Positions 51,292-60,905 are shown, counted from the stretch's first letter. The stretch is 64,000 nt of DNA from an uncultured Bacteroidales bacterium (GCA_902491795.1 CABUIX010000002.1:1-64000), one strand, 5' to 3'. The notes: a model not told the origin generated them from the letters alone. Made by a program: numbers and translations.

Positions 51292-53022
51292 TCAAAATCT
51301 CCAGCCTATTGTAAGTGCAACATTCCAAAGACTTCTATGGTTCAATATCTTGGGAGATGCGGCATTCACGGCATTTCCTGCAGCATCATTGTTATTATAA
51401 TCGTAGTATGGCGCAAACAGCGTGTCGGGATAACCTGTCCATACGGCGCCGAGATCAGCAAAGAAAGAACCCGGAGACGAATAGCCGACACCAAATGACA
51501 CGTACTTTGTCTTGTCTCCATAATACCTGTAGCTGACAAGCTGCTTTGTCCTCGTCATCATGTAGGAATTATAGTCAGCGAGAAAATCATCCACCGTCAC
51601 ATTCTCGCCGAGGTTGTTTGTCCAGTGACGCTCGGGAGTGGTGGACAAACCGAATCCTGCACGTACGGAGAACGCCGGAGACACCCTGTATTCACCGCCA
51701 ACGCGCAAACTGTGCGCAACCCCGGCAAAGTACCGGTTGGCATCGTTCAGGTCAGCAAATATGTCCTGAGGATAAGTGCGCCCGGGGTTGATTTCGTAGA
51801 ATCTCATCACGCTGTAGTCGGTCACCTCGTAATCCACACTCACGAAACCCCTGGTTCCGAAAGTCCATGCGACGCCGAAATTGGCAGAGTATGGAGACTT
51901 GAGGTTATATGAATATTCGCCTTCAGGAGAGCTCTGGGAGTCATCGAACATGCTGTCGGCAAAACTCGTGGAAGCAGAATACTGCCAATGCTCCGTTACG
52001 GTGTACATGGTGGGAGTCTGGATAGCCGCACCCAGTCTAAGCCCCTCAAAAGGTGTCACTATCAAGCCAAACTTGGCATACACTCCGTCAACATCGGCAA
52101 GATAGCGGTAGCCATATGATGCGGAAAGGAAATTCGTTTCCACCTGGGACCCGTCATCCATGTTGTACACTATAGGAAACTGGTCCGGATTCACGGCTGA
52201 TTCGTAGAAGGACTCCGAATATCCGTATCTCGCATAAGGGAAACCGAGATTAACTCCGACAAACACCTTGTCGGAGAAATTCATCGCATAATTGATGACA
52301 ATGTCATTCTTGCTACCCCATTTCTGAGTCAGCGAATTCTGTGACAGCGGCCCCGGGACATAATGCCACTTGCCGCTTCCGTCTATCATTTCAGTGACAC
52401 CGACATAATTGTTGCCGTTGCCGTAAGTGCCGAACATTCCTGCCTGATACGCAGTGATTATGTCCCATGACACCCCGCTGGCATCAAAGGCATTGCTTCC
52501 CGCCAGCAGGCCCTCGTCCAGCCCCGCAGCAGCCGAAGCGAACTCCGCCACCTTGGAAGTCTGGCTGTTCTGGCCGAAGGCGTTTGCATAATAGTTGTAC
52601 TGGCTTGTCTGGTTGGATATCAATCCGAAAGTGAAACTTTTCAGACCGCGCGTCCTTCCGGTGGAAGCAACGACCGTAGCCCCGAAATTCGGCAATGTCA
52701 GCCTGGAATCGGAATAGCTGCGCTGCGGACCGTACTGCAATTCCCCGGACGGAGAATATGCCGAACCGACAACGGAAATAGCAACCCCGGGGGTTATGGT
52801 AATCTGGCTGTAGTTCGCCACGGCGGCACCGGCAGGATTAATTCCTACCGTTCCCAGATCCCCACCTACTGCAGTAACGGCATTCCCCAGGGCCATTGAA
52901 CGTGCCGTTCCATAATATTCGTTGCGACTGAAATTGATCGCATCATACATGTTCTGTGCTCCGGCAACAACCGCACAGGCGGTGAACGCTGCCATTGCGC
53001 AAATTAACCTTGTCGCTTTCAT
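51292..53022 (-). CDS. Outer-membrane protein, OmpP1/FadL/TodX family
   Basis: A 576-aa exported beta-barrel. Signal peptide is cleaved near VVAGAQ. The N-terminal region ARSMALGNAVTAVGGDLGTVGINPAGAA is the hatch-domain signature of this family (NPA motif), and strands with alternating aromatic residues run to the C-terminal LWNVALTIGWRF, ending in Phe as required for the BAM complex. FadL-type barrels admit hydrophobic compounds through a lateral opening; the substrate here is unknown. It is followed by the lpx genes and preceded by the Trp/Tyr-rich lipoprotein (20 bp). Confidence 0.88.
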   Translation of the reverse strand: MKATRLICAMAAFTACAVVAGAQNMYDAINFSRNEYYGTARSMALGNAVTAVGGDLGTVGINPAGAAVANYSQITITPGVAISVVGSAYSPSGELQYGPQRSYSDSRLTLPNFGATVVASTGRTRGLKSFTFGLISNQTSQYNYYANAFGQNSQTSKVAEFASAAAGLDEGLLAGSNAFDASGVSWDIITAYQAGMFGTYGNGNNYVGVTEMIDGSGKWHYVPGPLSQNSLTQKWGSKNDIVINYAMNFSDKVFVGVNLGFPYARYGYSESFYESAVNPDQFPIVYNMDDGSQVETNFLSASYGYRYLADVDGVYAKFGLIVTPFEGLRLGAAIQTPTMYTVTEHWQYSASTSFADSMFDDSQSSPEGEYSYNLKSPYSANFGVAWTFGTRGFVSVDYEVTDYSVMRFYEINPGRTYPQDIFADLNDANRYFAGVAHSLRVGGEYRVSPAFSVRAGFGLSTTPERHWTNNLGENVTVDDFLADYNSYMMTRTKQLVSYRYYGDKTKYVSFGVGYSSPGSFFADLGAVWTGYPDTLFAPYYDYNNNDAAGNAVNAASPKILNHRSLWNVALTIGWRF

Positions 53023-53042
53023 CGTTCCATCAATTTAATTTG

Positions 53043-54047
53043 TTACCTGCGGCCGCGGCTGTAGTTTCCGCCGCCGCCGCTGCGCATTGCACCGCCGCCT
53101 CCGCTGCCTCCGCCGTAACTGCGGCTGGGAGAAGAATACGACGATCCCCTCGAATACGAGCTGCCCGGGTTGGTGTAGCTGCGTGTGGACTGGCTGCTGC
53201 GGGAAGGACTGCCGAAAGAATTATTGTAGCTTCCGCTGTTCTCGCTGCCGTAGCTGCGGGAATAGTTGTAATTGCTGTTCGGGCGCCTGTTGGCATTGTT
53301 GTTCACTGTAGAATTCGAAGTGCTTCCGGAAGGCCTCGATGTCCCCGTTATGACAGAGCCGCCACTTCCGGCGGTGCCACTGCCGAGAGCTGACCCACGC
53401 CTGTAATTCGAAGATCCGGCAGAACCGTAATTTCCTCCTGCAGAACTGTACGACCTGGTGTAGTTCAGATTGCTGCCAGTTCCAGGACGTGACACTGAAG
53501 ATCCGCCGCCTTGCGTAAGGAACCTCGGGCCATAGAAATGCCTGCCGTCGGAAGACAGTCCCGGCCTCCTGTAGTCATTCCAGTAATGCGGGTAGTAATT
53601 ATGGTAATGAGGATAATACCATGAATCCCAGTACCAGGGATCCCAATACCATGAGTTCCAGTACCAGGGGTCCCAATATCCGGAATACCATGGATAACCC
53701 CAGCCGTACCATGGGTCGTACCATGATGAATAGTAAGCCCAATGACGCCAAGGCCAAGAGAAAGCCCACGCGCTTCCCCACGCAAACCATGGCGAATTGT
53801 ACCAGCTGTCATTCTCCCTGACGACGACATAGACGGTATCCTTCTGTTTGGCGTCGCGGGCAATATTAGCTGCGGCCATCGCCGCAAAATCATCTTTTGA
53901 GTAAATCTGAACCGCCTCGGCAACAGGCTCCGGCCTGCTGTAGATACCGTCCTGGAACCGCTGTTGCGCGAATTGCGCGGTGGTTCCGCAAGATGACAGC
54001 AAGAAGAGCAGAGGCAGTACGAGTACTATGCACCGGTTCATCTTCAT
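53043..54047 (-). CDS. Lipoprotein with Trp/Tyr/Pro-rich region and Ser/Gly-rich tail
   Basis: A 334-aa lipoprotein (lipobox LLFLLSSC). After ~75 ordinary residues ending DTVYVVVRENDSWYN comes a low-complexity region of ~80 residues (about 53550-53810) built from W-Y-D-P-W-Y-W-type units, such as WDPWYWNSWYWDPWYWDSWY. The last ~160 residues are Ser/Gly/Asn/Tyr/Arg-rich and must be disordered. No known domain. Similar aromatic-rich proteins exist in Bacteroidales. It precedes the FadL-like porin gene by 20 bp and may be co-transcribed with it. The start at 54047 is chosen for the signal peptide. Confidence 0.75.
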   Translation of the reverse strand: MKMNRCIVLVLPLLFLLSSCGTTAQFAQQRFQDGIYSRPEPVAEAVQIYSKDDFAAMAAANIARDAKQKDTVYVVVRENDSWYNSPWFAWGSAWAFSWPWRHWAYYSSWYDPWYGWGYPWYSGYWDPWYWNSWYWDPWYWDSWYYPHYHNYYPHYWNDYRRPGLSSDGRHFYGPRFLTQGGGSSVSRPGTGSNLNYTRSYSSAGGNYGSAGSSNYRRGSALGSGTAGSGGSVITGTSRPSGSTSNSTVNNNANRRPNSNYNYSRSYGSENSGSYNNSFGSPSRSSQSTRSYTNPGSSYSRGSSYSSPSRSYGGGSGGGGAMRSGGGGNYSRGRR

Positions 54048-54062
54048 AATGATAAAAGTTTG

Positions 54063-54070
54063 TATCTTTG
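54063..54070 (+). promoter_or_regulatory. -7 box of proS
   Basis: TATCTTTG on the plus strand, 80 nt before the proS ATG. It lies in the 103-bp divergent gap. The rest of the gap shows no clear TAnnTTTG box for the minus-strand lipoprotein gene. Confidence 0.45.
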
Positions 54071-54150
54071 CACACAAAGTCCGGGCCAAAGGTCCTGACC
54101 ATACTATAGATGCAAATTTCTAAAAAAAACGCAGATATTTCAACAAGAAT

Positions 54151-55629
54151 ATGGCAAAAGCGGTAACCAAGCGTTCAGAGAACTATTCTCAGTGGTACAA
54201 TGATCTTGCCCTGAAGGCGGATCTCGCGGAGCAGTCAGCCGTCAGGGGCTGCATGGTAATCAAGCCTTACGGCTATGCAATATGGGAGAAGATGCAGCAC
54301 ATCCTTGACGGGATGTTCAAGCAGACAGGCGTACAGAATGCCTATTTTCCCCTGTTTATACCGAAATCATTCTTCAGCCGCGAAGCCGAGCATGTGGCAG
54401 GCTTCGCCAAGGAGTGCGCCGTTGTGACCCATCACCGGCTCATGAATGATCCGGACGGCAACGGAGTGGTGGTCGATCCGTCGGCAAAGCTTGAAGAGGA
54501 ACTGATTGTCCGTCCTACATCAGAGACAATAATCTGGAGCACCTACAAAAACTGGATCACCTCATGGAGGGACCTTCCGATTCTCTGCAACCAGTGGTGC
54601 AACGTTGTCCGCTGGGAAATGCGCACCAGACTGTTCCTCCGCACCGCGGAATTTCTCTGGCAGGAAGGGCACACTGCCCATGCGACAGCCGAAGAAGCAC
54701 AGGCAAGGGCAGAGCAGATGGTAAGGATCTATGCCGATTTTGCACGCAACGTGATGGCTCTGCCGGTGATCATGGGACACAAGAGCCCCAACGAAAGGTT
54801 TGCCGGAGCCCTCGACACCCTGACAATCGAAGCCATGATGCAGGACGGAAAGGCACTCCAGGCCGGGACATCGCATTTCCTTGGACAGAACTTCGCGAAA
54901 TCTTTCGACGTGCAGTTCACCAACAAGGAAGGCAAGCAGGAATATGTCTGGGCGACATCATGGGGTGTCAGCACAAGGCTCATGGGTGCGTTGATCATGG
55001 CGCACGGCGACGACAACGGCCTGGTGCTGCCTCCAAGGCTGGCACCGATCCAGATAGTAATGGTGCCCATATACAAGACCGAAGACGAGCGCAATGCCGT
55101 GCTCGCAAAAATGCAGGAAGTCACCAAGGACCTCGACAGGCTCGGAGTAAGCTGGAAAATCGATGACCGTGACACGCTCAGGCCTGGATTCAAGTTTGCC
55201 GAGTGGGAACTCAAGGGAGTTCCGGTGCGTCTCGCCATGGGAGCAAGGGACCTCGAGTCCGGAACCGTTGAGGTCGCCAGACGAGACACCCTGACCAAAG
55301 AGACCATGCCTCTGGAGCATCTTGCCGACCATATTCCTGCGCTGCTCGACAGCATACAGCAGAACATCTATGACAAGGCCCTCGCATTCAGGGATGCCCA
55401 CGTCGAGAAATGCGACAGTTGGGATGAGTTCAAGGAAAAGATCCAGACAGGACGCTTCCTTCTCTGCCACTGGGACGGAACTGTTGAGACTGAACAGGCC
55501 ATCAAGGACGAGACCAAGGCTACAATAAGGTGCATCCCCATCGACAGCTACGTCTGCGAGGAGGAGGGAAAGGACATTTATTCAGGAAAGCCCTCACACC
55601 GCAGAGTCGTTTTCGCAATATCCTACTGA
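54151..55629 (+). CDS. proS: Prolyl-tRNA synthetase (short, archaeal/eukaryote-like form)
   Basis: Charges tRNA-Pro. The 492-aa class II enzyme has [20 protein letters not shown], motif 2 in [21 protein letters not shown] (partly given), [12 protein letters not shown] and motif 3 in [20 protein letters not shown]. It lacks the YbaK-like editing insertion of the bacterial-type ~570-aa enzyme, so it belongs to the ProS type 3 group with a C-terminal zinc/Tyr-ending domain (VVFAISY). This form is standard in Bacteroidota. It has its own promoter. Confidence 0.96.
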   Translation: MAKAVTKRSENYSQWYNDLALKADLAEQSAVRGCMVIKPYGYAIWEKMQHILDGMFKQTGVQNAYFPLFIPKSFFSREAEHVAGFAKECAVVTHHRLMNDPDGNGVVVDPSAKLEEELIVRPTSETIIWSTYKNWITSWRDLPILCNQWCNVVRWEMRTRLFLRTAEFLWQEGHTAHATAEEAQARAEQMVRIYADFARNVMALPVIMGHKSPNERFAGALDTLTIEAMMQDGKALQAGTSHFLGQNFAKSFDVQFTNKEGKQEYVWATSWGVSTRLMGALIMAHGDDNGLVLPPRLAPIQIVMVPIYKTEDERNAVLAKMQEVTKDLDRLGVSWKIDDRDTLRPGFKFAEWELKGVPVRLAMGARDLESGTVEVARRDTLTKETMPLEHLADHIPALLDSIQQNIYDKALAFRDAHVEKCDSWDEFKEKIQTGRFLLCHWDGTVETEQAIKDETKATIRCIPIDSYVCEEEGKDIYSGKPSHRRVVFAISY

Positions 55630-55647
55630 TCACTGATGTACAGTCCG

Positions 55648-56649
55648 ATGAACAAGGTTTTCATTACCGCCCTGGCAGCCTTGTGCGCAGCGACGTCAGC
55701 CGTCGCCCAGGTTGATGTGCAGACCGCCGCAGCACAGGCTGCGGCTGCCCTTCTTGGGGCTCCGGAGGCGCAGGAGGAAGAGGAAAAGCCAAACTATTGG
55801 ACAAATTCCTTCCAGCTTGACATGGGGTTCAGCCAAACCAATCTGTGGAGCTGGGCAGCCGGAGGATACAACACGCTGAGCCTCAACTCGGGAATAGACG
55901 CGAAAGCGAAATATGCAAAGGAGCAGAGCAGCTGGAACAACAGGCTCCAGCTCCAGTACGGCTTCCTGTGGTCTGCCGACAAGGCGAACCTGCTTCAGAA
56001 GACCAATGATCTGATGTACCTTGAAAGCCAGTTCGCCTACAAGACATCACAGAAAAGCAAGTGGAACTACACGGTGTCGTTTGATTTCCGTTCGCAGTTT
56101 TCCGACAGTTACGACTCTTATTCCCAGGATGCCGAGACCGGACTCTGGTCCGGCAAACTGAAGTCCGGATTCCTCGCTCCGGCCTACACCAACCTGGCAA
56201 TAGGTATGGAGTGGGCCCCCGTAGACTGGTTCAACGTGAACTTTGCACCCCTCACCGGCGGATTCACGATATGCCAGATAGAGGATCTCCGCAAGAACTA
56301 TGGTATGAAACTGAAGGACCCCACTCTTGACCCGAACCTGGAGGCGAACTACAGGAGCGCACTTTTCCAGTCCGGTGCACAGATCAAGATGAACTTCAAG
56401 GCGTCAATCAACGACAGCTTCTTCTATGAGACCCAGCTGGTGCTTTTCACGGACTACCTGAACCATCCTTTCAAGGAGAACAGGGTCAACTGGGACAACA
56501 AGATCACCTGGCAGTTTGCGAAGTTCTTCAAGATTGGTCTGAACACCTGGATGATATATGACCCTATCGTGCTGATCGACGGACAGCAGAAAGTCCAGTT
56601 CAAGGAATCATTCTCCATAAGTTTCACATGGCTGCTGACGAACAAGTGA
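55648..56649 (+). CDS. DUF3078 outer-membrane/periplasmic protein
   Basis: A 333-aa exported protein of the Bacteroidota DUF3078 family. Signal peptide is cleaved near SAVAQ; then an Ala/Glu-rich segment, and a beta-barrel-like body with the signature TNLWSWAAGGYNTLSLNSG, WNNRLQLQYGFLWS, and the final strands FKESFSISFTWLLTNK. Function unknown. It follows proS by 18 bp; an alternative ATG at 55636 adds four residues. Its end overlaps tilS by 22 nt. Confidence 0.87.
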   Translation: MNKVFITALAALCAATSAVAQVDVQTAAAQAAAALLGAPEAQEEEEKPNYWTNSFQLDMGFSQTNLWSWAAGGYNTLSLNSGIDAKAKYAKEQSSWNNRLQLQYGFLWSADKANLLQKTNDLMYLESQFAYKTSQKSKWNYTVSFDFRSQFSDSYDSYSQDAETGLWSGKLKSGFLAPAYTNLAIGMEWAPVDWFNVNFAPLTGGFTICQIEDLRKNYGMKLKDPTLDPNLEANYRSALFQSGAQIKMNFKASINDSFFYETQLVLFTDYLNHPFKENRVNWDNKITWQFAKFFKIGLNTWMIYDPIVLIDGQQKVQFKESFSISFTWLLTNK

Positions 56650-57881
56650 CAAGGCGCATCCTCCTTGCGGTAAGCGGAGGCATCGACTCAATGTACATGG
56701 CGAACAGGGCCCCGGAACTCTTCCCCGGGGCCGTTTTCGCTGTCGCGCACTGCAATTTCCGCCTCAGGGGCAGCGAATCCGACGGTGACGAGGCCTTTGT
56801 CGTGGAATGGTGCCGCAGTCACGGCATCAAATGTTTCAGCCGCAAGTTCGACACCACCGGATATTCCCTTGACAACGGAATCAGCATAGAGATGGCAGCC
56901 AGAGAGCTGCGCTACGCATGGTTCCGGGAGTTGTGTTCAGAGCACGGCTTCGAAGCCGTCGCGGTTGCACACAATGCCGATGACAATGCCGAGACCCTGA
57001 TTCTCAATCTGCTGCGCGGGACAGGCATCAGAGGCATAAGAGGAATGGGAAGCCGTGAGGGCGTGCTGCGCCCTCTGCTCGGGACGAGCCGCTCCGACAT
57101 CAGGGAGTGGATGTCGGAGCACGGCTGCAGCTGGAGGGAAGACCGCACCAATTCCGACAGCACCTACAAACGCAATCTCATACGCAACGAGGTATTCCCC
57201 CTTTTCGCTAAAATCAATCCGTCTTTCATCAGGACCCTGAACTCCGACATGCTCAGGTTCGCCCAGGCCGGAGACATCGCCGAAGAGTACTTCCGGAAGA
57301 ATTCCGGGAGGATTGTGCTCCCCGACGGAAACATATCAGTCAAGGAACTTCTGTCCTGCGCACATTGGGAATTTGTCCTGTGGCGACTTCTGGAAAACAG
57401 CGGAATCTCGCAGGATGAGTTCTCCTCGCTCGTCCAGTCGCTGTCTGCAGGCAGACAGTACGCAGGGCGCAAGTTTGGTCCGGTAACCGGGGCTTCAGGC
57501 AGACTCATGGTCAACAACTGCAATGCTTCGGAGGGGAAGAATCTCGACATCAGAATCATGGGCGTGAACGAGCTCGGCACACCAAAACAGCCGGAGGGTG
57601 TGCTCGTGGCCGACGCCGACAGACTTCAGCTGCCGCTGAAAATAAGGAAATGGCAGCCCGGTGACTGGATGATCCCGCTGGGCATGCGCGGCAAGAAAAA
57701 AATATCGGACATCCTTACGGACATGCATGTCCCGGTGGTCCAGAAGGAGCAGATGCTTGTCGCGGAACTTGAAGGACAACATGTTGCGGCACTTTTGTGC
57801 TACCGCATAGACGACAGCTTAAAAATCACGGAAAAGACCACCCGGGTAATCAGGATGGAACTGCTGCCTGTGCAAAAGTGA
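56628..57881 (+). CDS. tilS: tRNA(Ile)-lysidine synthase
   Basis: Changes C34 to lysidine in tRNA-Ile(CAU). The 417-aa protein has the PP-loop ILLAVSGGIDSMYMANRAPE, the conserved AHCNFRLRGSESDGDE and AVAHNADDNAETLILNLLRG, and a C-terminal TilS domain with KIRKWQPGDWMIPLGMRGKK. Length is typical of Bacteroidota. It may start at ATG 56628 inside the DUF3078 gene or at GTG 56646 overlapping its stop. Confidence 0.95.
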   Translation: MAADEQVTRRILLAVSGGIDSMYMANRAPELFPGAVFAVAHCNFRLRGSESDGDEAFVVEWCRSHGIKCFSRKFDTTGYSLDNGISIEMAARELRYAWFRELCSEHGFEAVAVAHNADDNAETLILNLLRGTGIRGIRGMGSREGVLRPLLGTSRSDIREWMSEHGCSWREDRTNSDSTYKRNLIRNEVFPLFAKINPSFIRTLNSDMLRFAQAGDIAEEYFRKNSGRIVLPDGNISVKELLSCAHWEFVLWRLLENSGISQDEFSSLVQSLSAGRQYAGRKFGPVTGASGRLMVNNCNASEGKNLDIRIMGVNELGTPKQPEGVLVADADRLQLPLKIRKWQPGDWMIPLGMRGKKKISDILTDMHVPVVQKEQMLVAELEGQHVAALLCYRIDDSLKITEKTTRVIRMELLPVQK

Positions 57882-57890
57882 CCCCGGGAA

Positions 57891-58229
57891 CTACTCCTGG
57901 ACGATGAAGACATCGTCACCCGGTGCAGCGAAGTGAAGCTGTTCCCTGGCGAAACGCTCAAGGGAATCCCGGTCGTCGGTCAGTTGGCGTATCCTGGCCT
58001 CAAGAGCGGCATTTTCAGCCTCAAACTGCTCAATCTGGCGCGTCTGCCTGCCAAGCGTGATGCCGGAGCCGATCCAGGTGATGAGGCTGTCTTTCTTGAC
58101 ACAAAGAAAAAAAACGAAAAGAACCGTCACAATCATGGCATAGCGCAGGAACGACCGCTGCTCCCGGCGGCTCCCGTCCTTGCTCCTGTCCCATAAATCA
58201 CGAAATTTCCCCATTGTCGGCTTCTTCAT
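57891..58229 (-). CDS. Septum formation initiator family protein (FtsB/DivIC)
   Basis: A 112-aa division protein with a short cytoplasmic tail, one TM helix (YAMIVTVLFVFFLCVKKDSL region, ~32-50), and a coiled coil (RQTRQIEQFEAENAALEARI), ending LERFAREQLHFAAPGDDVFI, the usual FtsB/DivIC motif near the end of the coiled coil. It binds FtsL and FtsQ in the divisome. ATG at 58229 is 5 nt after a -7 box; a second ATG at 58214 is an alternative. The gene is convergent with tilS. Confidence 0.88.
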   Translation of the reverse strand: MKKPTMGKFRDLWDRSKDGSRREQRSFLRYAMIVTVLFVFFLCVKKDSLITWIGSGITLGRQTRQIEQFEAENAALEARIRQLTDDRDSLERFAREQLHFAAPGDDVFIVQE

Positions 58230-58234
58230 TGACA

Positions 58235-58252
58235 CAAAAATAGTTAAATTTG
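58235..58252. promoter_or_regulatory. Divergent -7 boxes of ftsB/divIC and the nucleotidyltransferase gene
   Basis: TATTTTTG on the minus strand (58242-58235) ends 5 nt before the ftsB ATG. TAAATTTG on the plus strand (58245-58252) ends 19 nt before the nucleotidyltransferase ATG. They are separated by only two bases, so only one can be occupied at a time. Confidence 0.5.
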
Positions 58253-58271
58253 TCGAAAACAATTACAAAAA

Positions 58272-59204
58272 ATGAAGCCTACTCTTTTAGTTCTTGCTGC
58301 CGGCATGGGCAGCCGTTACGGCGGACTCAAGCAGATGGACGGCCTTGGGCCCAACGGCGAAACCATAATCGACTATTCAATCTATGATGCTATCAGGGCC
58401 GGATTCGGCAAAGTGGTCTATATCGTACGGGAGTATTTCCTCGATCAGTTCAAGGAGACCGTAAGGAAAAAATACAGCCACGTCAAGTGCTGTGACGGCA
58501 GCCCTCTCGAATTCGTGTTCGTAACCCAGGAACTGAACAAGATACCCGCACGCTTCACCCTGAACCCGGAAAGGCAGAAGCCTTGGGGAACCGCACATGC
58601 CGTACTCATGGCAAAGGACGCAATTGACGGCCCGTTCGTGGTCATCAACGGCGACGACTACTACGGCAGGGAATCATTCAAGATTGCCGGAGACTGGTGC
58701 CGTGCCCACGAGACCAGCAAAGGAGTTTATGCAATAGTGGGCTTCGAACTTGACCATACCCTGAGCGAATCCGGAGGTGTTTCAAGGGGAATCTGCCACT
58801 ACGACGGGGCCAAGCATCTTACCGACGTGGTGGAGCATCTCAACATCGCAAAGGACAGCGACGGGGAAGTCCGCGGCGACAACTCGCTGACTTCCGAGCA
58901 TGTGGTTCTCAACGGAAAGGACCTCTGCTCCATGAACATGTGGTGCTTCACTCCCGACTATTTCGCGGAGAGCGAGGTCATCTTTGAAGATTTCCTTGAA
59001 AGGAACATAAAGGAAATGAAAGCCGAATTCTACATCCCCTATGCCATAGACAGGATGATCAAGGGAGGAAAAGCAAGCTGTGACGTGCTCTCTACCCCTT
59101 CGCGCTGGTTCGGAGTTACATACAAGGAGGACAGGCCCGCAGTCGTCGCCAAATTCGCGGAACTCGTTTCCGAAGGAGTCTATCCCTCACCGCTTTACGA
59201 ATAG
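58272..59204 (+). CDS. Sugar nucleotidyltransferase family protein
   Basis: A 310-aa NTP_transferase-fold enzyme. The nucleotide-binding signature is LLVLAAGMGSRYGGLKQMDG, and the metal-binding GDD motif is VVINGDDYYGRESFK; FVFVTQELNKIPARF and QKPWGTAHAVLMA match the family. It likely makes a NDP-sugar from a sugar 1-phosphate, but base and sugar are not identifiable. It lacks the C-terminal beta-helix of GlmU. The CPBP protease gene begins 4 bp downstream. Confidence 0.88.
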   Translation: MKPTLLVLAAGMGSRYGGLKQMDGLGPNGETIIDYSIYDAIRAGFGKVVYIVREYFLDQFKETVRKKYSHVKCCDGSPLEFVFVTQELNKIPARFTLNPERQKPWGTAHAVLMAKDAIDGPFVVINGDDYYGRESFKIAGDWCRAHETSKGVYAIVGFELDHTLSESGGVSRGICHYDGAKHLTDVVEHLNIAKDSDGEVRGDNSLTSEHVVLNGKDLCSMNMWCFTPDYFAESEVIFEDFLERNIKEMKAEFYIPYAIDRMIKGGKASCDVLSTPSRWFGVTYKEDRPAVVAKFAELVSEGVYPSPLYE

Positions 59205-59208
59205 GGCC

Positions 59209-60114
59209 ATGGAAGATTCCGCCAACAGCCGGAAAAAGCGCGGCAAATTCAAGTTCTTCGACACCTACAGCTGGTTCGTGCCGGGAGTCGGGCAGATGTT
59301 CGTACTGCTGCTCATGCTCCTTGTCGGAGCCGTGCTGGGCAATCTGGTCACCCTGGTCTTTACGCTTGCCGGAAGCCAGCAGGCCGCTTCTGACTATGCG
59401 ATGCTGATAGCCTATCCGGTCATGTTCATACCTGCGATGATATATGCCGGAGCGCGCAGCAAGATCTCGTCGTACAACAGCAGGGGCGTCAGACTTGACA
59501 GCCGCAATTTCGGGAAAACCGGAGGCGCGTTGTGCGGCCTGCTTGTCGCTCTCGCCACACTTGCATGCGCATATTGCCTGGATATCACGAATTATATCCT
59601 TCCCGAGATGCCGGAATGGATGGAATCCATGATGGACAGCATGACAAACGGCGTGATTTGGGTCAACTTCTTGAGCGTAAGCATCTTTGCTCCGTTCTTC
59701 GAGGAATGGCTCTGCCGGGGAATGGTCTTGAGGGGGCTGCTGAACAACAGAGTCAGTCCAGCCGTTGCGATATTGGTTTCCGCACTATTCTTCGCACTCA
59801 TACACCTGAACCCGTGGCAGGCACTTCCCGCATTCGCAATAGGATGCCTGTTCGGCTATGTGTACTACAAGACAGGATCGCTGAGACTGACCATGCTGAT
59901 GCACTTCACCAACAACACTTTCGCCCTGATAATGTCGAATGTCGATGCTCTCAAGGATGCCGACACGTGGAAGGAAGTGCTGCCGGCCCAGCTTTACTGG
60001 ATAATTTTTGCAGGCTGCATCCTGCTGCTGATACTGATAATCAGGGTGTTCGCCAGGATTCCGTCCAGATATCCTGAAGGCAACTGCGACAAAGTGGCTC
60101 CCTTGTTTGAATAA
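59209..60114 (+). CDS. CPBP family intramembrane glutamic endopeptidase
   Basis: A 301-aa inner-membrane protein with about eight TM helices. The CPBP/ABI catalytic motifs are FAPFFEEWLCRGMVLRGLL (EExxxR), FFALIHLNPWQALPAFAIG (HxxxN-type) and TMLMHFTNNTFALI. Such proteases act in prenyl-protein processing, bacteriocin immunity or envelope control; the target is unknown. I place the start at ATG 59209, 4 bp after the nucleotidyltransferase stop; an open frame further upstream lies inside that gene. Confidence 0.9.
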   Translation: MEDSANSRKKRGKFKFFDTYSWFVPGVGQMFVLLLMLLVGAVLGNLVTLVFTLAGSQQAASDYAMLIAYPVMFIPAMIYAGARSKISSYNSRGVRLDSRNFGKTGGALCGLLVALATLACAYCLDITNYILPEMPEWMESMMDSMTNGVIWVNFLSVSIFAPFFEEWLCRGMVLRGLLNNRVSPAVAILVSALFFALIHLNPWQALPAFAIGCLFGYVYYKTGSLRLTMLMHFTNNTFALIMSNVDALKDADTWKEVLPAQLYWIIFAGCILLLILIIRVFARIPSRYPEGNCDKVAPLFE

Positions 60115-60130
60115 TGGAAGTCTGAAATTG

Positions 60131-60167
60131 AAAAAGGAGATATCCGGACAGGATACCTCCTTTTTTT
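60131..60167 (+). terminator. Rho-independent terminator after the CPBP gene
   Basis: Stem 60131-60139 with 60157-60165 and inner stem 60141-60145 with 60151-60155 (one A-C mismatch), 5-nt loop, T tract 60161-60167. The A-rich left arm makes it usable by folP on the minus strand too. Confidence 0.88.
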
Positions 60168-60179
60168 CTAGCAGGAATG

Positions 60180-60905
60180 TCAAAGTGTCCGCAGAGGCTG
60201 CGCGGCAGCCACATTGTGGACCCTGAGGATATCGGCACCGTTCCTGACGGCAATCCGGTGATATTTCTCCGTATCCCCTCCGGTAAAGCGCTTGTCGGCA
60301 ATGCCCACAAGCAGCGGACGGCCGAAAACTGAGAAATCCCTCAGATGATCCAGCAGCTCGATATTCTGTTCAGCCGTCTTTGCGAAGCCGAATCCCGGGT
60401 CGAGAATCCAGTCGCGTATGCCGGCCGCCGAAGCCTTTGCCTCAAAGTTCCTGAAATACTGCAGCAGTTCCTCCACGACTCCTCCAGGATAGTCACACAT
60501 GGCGTCCATCGTCCGCGGGTTTCCGCGCTTGTGCATGGCGACGTAAGTCAGGCCGAGAGCCGCAACGGTATGAAGCATTTCAGGATCGTCCTCGCCTGCT
60601 GAAATGTCGTTGACCACGAAAGGTCCGGCAGAGTCATAGACTCTCCGCACTATTTCCGATCTGCAGGTATCGATGGAGAACGGAAAATCTCCCAACAGGG
60701 GGATTACAGGCTTCAGACGGTTCCATTCATCCTCCAGACTCACTTCTGCCGCTCCCGGACGGGAAGATACGGCCCCGATATCGATGATGTCGGCCCCGTC
60801 GGCAATCATTCTCTCCATCACTTTGCCTGCCGTCCCGGCAGATGCGCGACTCTCCTCCAGAAAAGAATCCGGAGTGAGATTCATTATTCCCATTATCTTG
60901 AGCAT
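60180..60905 (-). CDS. folP: Dihydropteroate synthase (short variant)
   Basis: Joins pABA and the pterin pyrophosphate in folate synthesis; the sulfonamide target. The 241-aa TIM barrel has IMGIMNLTPDSF, IIDIGAVSSRPGAAEVS, FSIDTCRSEIV, FVVNDISAG, VAMHKRG and WILDPGFGFAKT. Compared with typical DHPS (~275 aa), the loop near the C-terminus is altered: the usual S-R-K-S-x-I becomes I-A-D-K-R-F and the following helix is short. The start ATG is 4 nt from the promoter box. It is divergent from tmk. Confidence 0.93.
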   Translation of the reverse strand: MLKIMGIMNLTPDSFLEESRASAGTAGKVMERMIADGADIIDIGAVSSRPGAAEVSLEDEWNRLKPVIPLLGDFPFSIDTCRSEIVRRVYDSAGPFVVNDISAGEDDPEMLHTVAALGLTYVAMHKRGNPRTMDAMCDYPGGVVEELLQYFRNFEAKASAAGIRDWILDPGFGFAKTAEQNIELLDHLRDFSVFGRPLLVGIADKRFTGGDTEKYHRIAVRNGADILRVHNVAAAQPLRTL

